From Lysobacter stagni (GTDB lineage: Bacteria; Pseudomonadota; Gammaproteobacteria; Xanthomonadales; Xanthomonadaceae): a stretch of 64,000 nt of DNA. Positions 59,830 to 64,000 of the stretch are shown here, piece by piece. The notes beneath the pieces were generated by a model, which saw nothing but the letters and a program-made list of their open reading frames with translations, did no database searches and was not told the DNA's origin. The DNA is taken from contig NZ_JASGBI010000001.1 in the NCBI RefSeq assembly GCF_030053425.1, positions 3,170,001-3,234,000 on the forward strand, in the 5' to 3' direction. The position numbers were made by a program, and so were the translations under genes. Within the stretch, counting starts at the first letter, position 1. Each line of letters starts with the position of its first letter.

Positions 59830-61254
59830 ATGCGCCTTCGCCACTTCATCGCCGGTGAGCCACGCGAGCCCGTATCGAACCGGTGGGGCGAAGTCTTCGA
59901 TCCCGCGAACGGCAAGGCCTTCGCCGAGGTCGCGCTGGGCGATGGCGCCGACGTTGAGGCCGCCATCGTCGCGGCAGAGGCGGCTTTCCCGGCCTGGTCC
60001 TCCCTGCCCCACACCGAGCGTGCGCGTTGGCTGGAGAAGCTGGCCGACGCACTCGAAGCCAAGCTGGACGATTTTGCCCATGCCGAGTCGCGCGACGGCG
60101 GCAAGCCCATCAAGCTGGCACGCGAGGTGGAGATTCCCCGCGCCATCAGCAACCTGCGCTTCTTCGCGCATGCGGCCACGCAGTTTGCCAGCGAATCGCA
60201 CCACGGCCAGGCCGGCCTGAACTACACGCTGCGCCAGCCGCTGGGCGTGGTCGCGACGATTTCGCCGTGGAACCTGCCGCTGTACCTGTTCACCTGGAAG
60301 ATCGCCCCGGCGCTGGCCGCCGGCAACGCGGTCGTCGCCAAGCCGTCGGAAGTCACGCCGGTGACGGCGACGATGCTGGGCGAACTCGCGGCGCAGATCG
60401 GCTTTCCCAAGGGCGTGCTCAACATCGTGCACGGCCTGGGTCCCGAGGTTGGCGAACCGTTGGTGAGCGATCCCCGCGTGAAGGCCGTTTCGTTCACCGG
60501 CAGCACCGCGGTCGGTCGCCGCATCGCGGGCATCGCCGCTCCCCTGCTGAAGAAGGTCTCGCTGGAACTGGGCGGCAAGAACCCCACCGTGGTGTTCGCC
60601 GACAGCGACTGGCGCGACCACATGGACACCCTGGTGCGTTCCGCGTTCCAGAACTCCGGACAGATCTGCCTGTGCGGCTCGCGCATGCTGGTCGAGCGCA
60701 GCATCTACAGCGAGTTCCGCGACACGCTGGTCGAGCGCGCGCAGCAGTTGCGCGTGGGCGATCCTATCGACCATGACAACCACCTTGGACCGCTCGTATC
60801 CAGGCCCCATTTCGACAAGGTCATGGCCGCGTTGCAGCGCGCCCGTGACGAAGGCGGAAAGGTGCTGTGCGGCGGAACCTCGCTGGACCGCCCAGGCTGG
60901 TTCGTCGCGCCCACCGTGATCGAGGGGCTCGGTCCCGACTGCGCGAGCAACCGCGACGAGATCTTCGGCCCGGTGGTCACGCTGCAGCCGTTCGATTCGG
61001 ACGAGGAAGCGCTCGCGCTGGCCAATGCGGGCGACTACGGCCTGGCCGCATCGGTATGGACGCGCGACCTGCGCCGCGCGCACCGGTTCGCCGCCCGCCT
61101 GCGCGCCGGCATGGTGTGGGTGAACACCTGGCTGCAACGCGACCTGCGTACGCCCTTCGGCGGCATGGGCGCGTCGGGCCTCGGCCGCGAAGGCGGATTC
61201 GAGGCGATGCGATTCTTCACCGACGCCAAGAACGTCGGACTGCAACTGGATTAG
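59830..61254 (+). CDS. Aldehyde dehydrogenase, 2-aminomuconate 6-semialdehyde dehydrogenase-like
   Basis: 474 aa NAD-dependent enzyme. Catalytic Cys280 lies in SGQICLCGSRM and general base Glu246 in LELGGKNP; TISPWNLPLYLFTWKIAPALAAGN is the cofactor region. The family segment matches 2-hydroxymuconate and 2-aminomuconate semialdehyde dehydrogenases. Clustering with HAAO, a RidA-type deaminase and ACMSD supports 2-aminomuconate semialdehyde as substrate, giving 2-aminomuconate. A betaine-aldehyde type substrate is less likely. Confidence 0.88.
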   Translation: MRLRHFIAGEPREPVSNRWGEVFDPANGKAFAEVALGDGADVEAAIVAAEAAFPAWSSLPHTERARWLEKLADALEAKLDDFAHAESRDGGKPIKLAREVEIPRAISNLRFFAHAATQFASESHHGQAGLNYTLRQPLGVVATISPWNLPLYLFTWKIAPALAAGNAVVAKPSEVTPVTATMLGELAAQIGFPKGVLNIVHGLGPEVGEPLVSDPRVKAVSFTGSTAVGRRIAGIAAPLLKKVSLELGGKNPTVVFADSDWRDHMDTLVRSAFQNSGQICLCGSRMLVERSIYSEFRDTLVERAQQLRVGDPIDHDNHLGPLVSRPHFDKVMAALQRARDEGGKVLCGGTSLDRPGWFVAPTVIEGLGPDCASNRDEIFGPVVTLQPFDSDEEALALANAGDYGLAASVWTRDLRRAHRFAARLRAGMVWVNTWLQRDLRTPFGGMGASGLGREGGFEAMRFFTDAKNVGLQLD

Positions 61255-61266
61255 GACGTACCCGAA

Positions 61267-61938
61267 ATGACCGACAGCCCACTGAACGAACTCCTCGAGA
61301 AGAACCGCGAATGGTCCGAGCGCATCCAGCGCGAAGACCCCGGATTCTTCGAGCGCCTCTCGCTGCAGCAGGCGCCGGAATATCTGTGGATCGGCTGCTC
61401 GGATTCGCGCGTTCCGGCCAACCAGATCATCGACATGGCGCCGGGCGAGGTGTTCGTCCACCGCAACATCGCCAACGTGGTGGTGCACACCGATCTCAAC
61501 TGCCTGTCGGTCATCCAGTTCGCGGTGGACGTGCTGAAGGTCAAGCGCATCCTCGTCGTCGGACACTACGGCTGCGGCGGCGTGCACGCGGCGCTGCACG
61601 GACGGCGCGTGGGCCTGGCCGACAACTGGCTGCGGCACGTCTCCGACGTGGCCGAGAAGCACTGCGGGTGCATCGAACACGCGCACGAAGGCGAGCGCCA
61701 CGACCGCCTGTGCGAGCTCAACGTGATCGAACAGGTGCAGAACGTGTGCCTGACCACGATCGTCCGCGACGCCTGGGCACGCGGACAGGAGCTGTCGGTC
61801 CACGGCTGGGTCTACAGCCTGCGCAACGGCCTGGTGCACGACATGGGCATCGACGTGGATTCGTCCGAGAAACTGGACACGCTCTACAAGGCCGCCGTGG
61901 CACGCGTGAACGGCTACGGCGGGGATTCGCCGCGATGA
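61267..61938 (+). CDS. can: Beta-class carbonic anhydrase
   Basis: 223 aa. Zn ligands Cys44, Asp46 and His100, Cys103 are intact (WIGCSDSRVPANQI, GHYGCGGV), with Arg48 in the Asp-Arg dyad. It interconverts CO2 and bicarbonate in the cytosol. It lies inside the kynurenine-degradation operon: 12 bp after the semialdehyde dehydrogenase, with its stop overlapping the RidA-type start by 4 bp. ACMSD releases CO2, so local CO2 hydration is one conceivable reason; simple operon hitch-hiking is another. Confidence 0.94.
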   Translation: MTDSPLNELLEKNREWSERIQREDPGFFERLSLQQAPEYLWIGCSDSRVPANQIIDMAPGEVFVHRNIANVVVHTDLNCLSVIQFAVDVLKVKRILVVGHYGCGGVHAALHGRRVGLADNWLRHVSDVAEKHCGCIEHAHEGERHDRLCELNVIEQVQNVCLTTIVRDAWARGQELSVHGWVYSLRNGLVHDMGIDVDSSEKLDTLYKAAVARVNGYGGDSPR

Positions 61939-62387
61939 GCGATGTCATCCGCGCCAGCGCGGCGCCGAAGCCCGTGGGCCAGTACCCGCACGCGCGCCGC
62001 GTGGGCGAGTTGTTGTTCCTGTCCGGCATCGGCCCGCGTGACCCGGCCAGCAACGCCATCGTCGGCAACGTCCACGATGCCGACGGCCGGTTGATCAGCT
62101 ACGACATCGACGCGCAGACGCGCGCGGTGTTCGCCAACGTGCGCACCGTGCTGGAAGCCAGCGGCGCACGCTGGGAGGACCTGGTCGACGTCACCGTCTA
62201 CCTCACCGACATGGCCCGCGATTTCAAGACGTACAACGCGGTGTGGGCCGAATGGTTCCCCGACATCGACACCGCGCCGTGCCGCACCACGCTGGGCATT
62301 ACCGCGCTGCCGACGCCGATAGCGATCGAACTCAAGTGCACCGCCGTCGTGCGCGGCGCGACATCCTCGAGCAAGGCACCGGAGTAA
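61935..62387 (+). CDS. RidA/YjgF-family protein, 2-aminomuconate deaminase-like
   Basis: 150 aa. The RidA fold has GELLFLSGIGPRDP, VDVTVYLTDMARDFKTYN, the conserved Arg in TAPCRTTLGITALP and the ending IAIELKCTAVV. RidA relatives such as AmnD hydrolyse 2-aminomuconate to 4-oxalocrotonate and ammonia. Its place between the semialdehyde dehydrogenase (via carbonic anhydrase) and HAAO fits that step. The start is coupled to the carbonic anhydrase stop. Confidence 0.87.
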   Translation: MSDVIRASAAPKPVGQYPHARRVGELLFLSGIGPRDPASNAIVGNVHDADGRLISYDIDAQTRAVFANVRTVLEASGARWEDLVDVTVYLTDMARDFKTYNAVWAEWFPDIDTAPCRTTLGITALPTPIAIELKCTAVVRGATSSSKAPE

Positions 62388-62390
62388 CGC

Positions 62391-62921
62391 ATGCTGCCCG
62401 CACCGCTCAACCTGCAGGCGTGGATCGACGAACACCGCCACCTGCTCAAGCCGCCGGTCGGCAACAAGGTGATCTACGTCGGCGACTTCATCGTGATGGT
62501 CGTCGGCGGCCCGAACCAGCGCACCGACTACCACTGGGACGAAGGCGCCGAGTGGTTCTACCAGCTCGAAGGCGAGATGGTGCTGCGCATCCAGGAAGAC
62601 GGAAAGGTGCGCGATATCCCCATCAAGGCCGACGAGATCTTCCTGCTTCCGCCGCGCGTGCCGCATTCGCCGCAGCGCATGCCCGACTCCATCGGCCTGG
62701 TGATCGAGCGCCGCCGCCTGCCGGACGAACTCGACGGCCTGCTGTGGTTCTGCGAACAGTGCAACCACAAGCTGTTCGAAGCGTTTTTCAAGCTGCAGAA
62801 CATCGAGACCGACTTCCCGCCGGTGTTCGACCGCTTCTATTCCTCGCGCGAGCACCGCACGTGCAAGGAATGCGGCCACCTGAACCCCGCGCCCGCCAAG
62901 TACGTGATGCCGGACACCTGA
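62391..62921 (+). CDS. nbaC: 3-hydroxyanthranilate 3,4-dioxygenase
   Basis: 176 aa cupin dioxygenase. Fe(II) ligands are His48, Glu54 and His92 ([23 protein letters not shown]). A second rubredoxin-like iron site is formed by CEQC and CKEC near the C-terminus, as in bacterial HAAO. It opens the ring of 3-hydroxyanthranilate to 2-amino-3-carboxymuconate semialdehyde, the substrate of ACMSD three genes on in the same operon. Whether 3-hydroxyanthranilate comes from tryptophan or from 2-nitrobenzoate cannot be told from this window. Confidence 0.95.
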   Translation: MLPAPLNLQAWIDEHRHLLKPPVGNKVIYVGDFIVMVVGGPNQRTDYHWDEGAEWFYQLEGEMVLRIQEDGKVRDIPIKADEIFLLPPRVPHSPQRMPDSIGLVIERRRLPDELDGLLWFCEQCNHKLFEAFFKLQNIETDFPPVFDRFYSSREHRTCKECGHLNPAPAKYVMPDT

Positions 62922-63436
62922 TGCACCGGACCCTTCCACTGCTTTCCGTTCTCCTCGCCTTTGCGACCGGCGCCGCCGCTGCCGACGACGGCGCGATCGG
63001 CTATCGCCCGTCGAAGATCGTGATGCTTCAGCCTGATTGGCTGATCGGCCAGCGCGTCGACGTGCAGCCGCTGGCCGAGACCATCCGCGCCGTGCAGGCC
63101 GCCGCGTCGTTCTATCGCGTGGAAGGCAAGCCCGACGAATGGGTGAATACCTGCTCGATCTTCCTCGTCCTGCGTCCGCAATCGCACCTGCGCACCTGGT
63201 CGGTCTGCAATGACGAGGACGCTCCGGACCTCGACACGCTGATCGCCTCGTCGCTGCCCGCCGAATCCGTCGCCGACGTACGCGAGGGCAGCGTGATACT
63301 GCAACTGTCCGCGCAGGACGCGCCGTCCGGCCCGCAGGTCGGCACGCTGCCGCTGGCATGGCAACATGCCCTGCAGGGCCGTCGCGACGCGCCGCTCGAA
63401 GCGGAACAACTGGTCAACCAGATCTGGCCGATGTGA
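62921..63436 (+). CDS. Secreted protein of unknown function in the kynurenine operon
   Basis: 171 aa. A signal peptide ([23 protein letters not shown]) predicts periplasmic export. The mature part has VMLQPDWLIGQRVDVQPLAETIRAVQ, VNTCSIFLVLRP and LRTWSVCNDEDAPD (two Cys that could form a disulfide). I recognise no family. The ATG overlaps the HAAO stop by one base (TGATG) and ACMSD follows after 4 bp, so it is tightly embedded in the operon. An exported protein between two cytosolic enzymes is odd. Confidence 0.75.
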   Translation: MHRTLPLLSVLLAFATGAAAADDGAIGYRPSKIVMLQPDWLIGQRVDVQPLAETIRAVQAAASFYRVEGKPDEWVNTCSIFLVLRPQSHLRTWSVCNDEDAPDLDTLIASSLPAESVADVREGSVILQLSAQDAPSGPQVGTLPLAWQHALQGRRDAPLEAEQLVNQIWPM

Positions 63437-63440
63437 TCCG

Positions 63441-64000
63441 ATGCTGAAAATCGACACCCACGCCCACTACATGCCGCGCGACTGGCCCAACCTGGCGCGC
63501 AAGTATGGCGACGATCGTTTCCCGGTGATCCACCACACCGACGATGGCCGCCATCGCATCTACAAGGACGGCAAGTTCTTCCGCGAGATCTGGTCCAAGA
63601 CCTGGGATCCGCAGGAGCGCATCGACGACTACGCGCGCTTCGGCGTGCAGGTGCAGGTGATCAGCACCGTGCCGGTGATGTTCAGCTACTGGGCCAAGCC
63701 GCACCACGCGCTGGAACTGCACCAGGCGCTCAACGAGCACATGGCCGAGGCCTGCCGCGAGTACCCGCGCCACTACGCCGGCATCGGCACCGTACCGATG
63801 CAGTCGCCGCGCCTGGCCATCCAGGAACTGGAACGCTGCATGGACCAGTTGGGCCTGCAGGGCGTGCAGATCGGCAGCCACATCAACGACTGGAACCTCG
63901 ACGCGCCGGAGCTGTTCGATTTCTTCCAGGCGGCGGGCGAACTGGGCGCAGCGATCCTCGTGCACCCGTGGGACATGATGGGCGCGGCGACCATGCCGAA
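63441..64000 (+). CDS. 2-amino-3-carboxymuconate-6-semialdehyde decarboxylase (ACMSD), 5' part
   Basis: 186 codons are inside the window; the gene runs off the right edge without a stop. The amidohydrolase start LKIDTHAHYMPRDWPNL gives the metal-binding H-x-H. The segments FGVQVQVISTVPVMFSYWAKPHHALEL, IGTVPMQSP and GVQIGSHINDWNLDAPEL match ACMSD closely, and the next metal His is in ILVHPWDMMG. It decarboxylates the HAAO product to 2-aminomuconate semialdehyde, which the enzyme at 59830 oxidises. Confidence 0.93.
   Translation, partial: MLKIDTHAHYMPRDWPNLARKYGDDRFPVIHHTDDGRHRIYKDGKFFREIWSKTWDPQERIDDYARFGVQVQVISTVPVMFSYWAKPHHALELHQALNEHMAEACREYPRHYAGIGTVPMQSPRLAIQELERCMDQLGLQGVQIGSHINDWNLDAPELFDFFQAAGELGAAILVHPWDMMGAATMP

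Noticed and set aside
58828..61839. 1003-codon minus-strand ORF across SDR, aldehyde dehydrogenase and carbonic anhydrase
   Set aside because: It runs antisense through three well-supported genes and has the amino-acid bias of a shadow frame.

Overview
The window is high-GC, gene-dense proteobacterial chromosome. Its operon layout and families point to the Xanthomonadaceae, most likely Lysobacter or a close relative. The evidence is the uvrC-pgsA-tRNA(Gly-Cys-Leu) cluster, the kdsB-lpxK-msbA-exbD-exbB-comEC and lolDC blocks, an M35-type secreted metalloprotease, a fused branched-chain-type E1 enzyme, and a bacterial kynurenine/3-hydroxyanthranilate cluster. No rRNA and no CRISPR array were seen. 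The genus call is inference from family memory, not a search.

Region 1 (1-2960): tail of an acyl-CoA-binding protein, a TetR regulator, a phasin-like protein, a TPR-like protein and an orphan NarL-type response regulator.

Region 2 (2960-13602): a tRNA-Val(CAC) gene whose 3' 45 bp recur as a near-perfect direct repeat at 13524-13568, directly before an intact intrinsic terminator. Between the repeats lie a truncated integrase-like fragment beside the tRNA and about 10.5 kb of redox and detoxification cargo. The first cargo unit is a GlxA-type AraC regulator, an SDR, an EmrAB-like efflux pair, an AhpD-like protein, a DUF6130-like protein and a secreted alpha/beta hydrolase. The second is an OhrR/Ohr organic-hydroperoxide switch with an unusual operator array, followed by a Rof-like protein, CcdA, a lipoprotein thioredoxin, a cupin and a small secreted protein. 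I read this as an immobilised genomic island.

Region 3 (13.6-17.3 kb): ArsC-like protein, nucleotide-sugar dehydrogenase, and a YeiH exporter divergent from a LysR regulator. Region 4 (17.3-30.0 kb, all minus strand): three tRNAs, pgsA, uvrC, LMW phosphatase, kdsB, lpxK, msbA, exbD, exbB, comEC, lolD and lolC. These serve repair, phospholipid synthesis, LPS synthesis and export, energy coupling, DNA uptake and lipoprotein sorting. Region 5 (30.0-34.8 kb): a complete succinate dehydrogenase operon with assembly factors of both the SdhE and SDHAF4 type, plus YgfX and a MAPEG protein.

Region 6 (34.8-53.9 kb): mixed housekeeping and envelope genes: ygfZ, asnB, fused E1, GST, GNAT, acyl-CoA dehydrogenase, glycine-zipper proteins, TatD, TcdA, a cytochrome c-like protein, the M35 protease, a cold-shock protein, PldA, a sterol desaturase-family protein, a patatin and class I fumarase. 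Region 7 (53.9-55.4 kb): an ECF41-type sigma factor and its AhpD-like target, each preceded by TGTCACA-N16-CGTC. Region 8 (55.4-64.0 kb): IscA-like protein, asnS with a chain of small uncharacterised genes and a PaiB-like protein, then the lower kynurenine pathway. That pathway segment has an SDR, a semialdehyde dehydrogenase, a carbonic anhydrase, a RidA-type deaminase, 3-hydroxyanthranilate dioxygenase, a secreted unknown and ACMSD, and it runs off the right edge.
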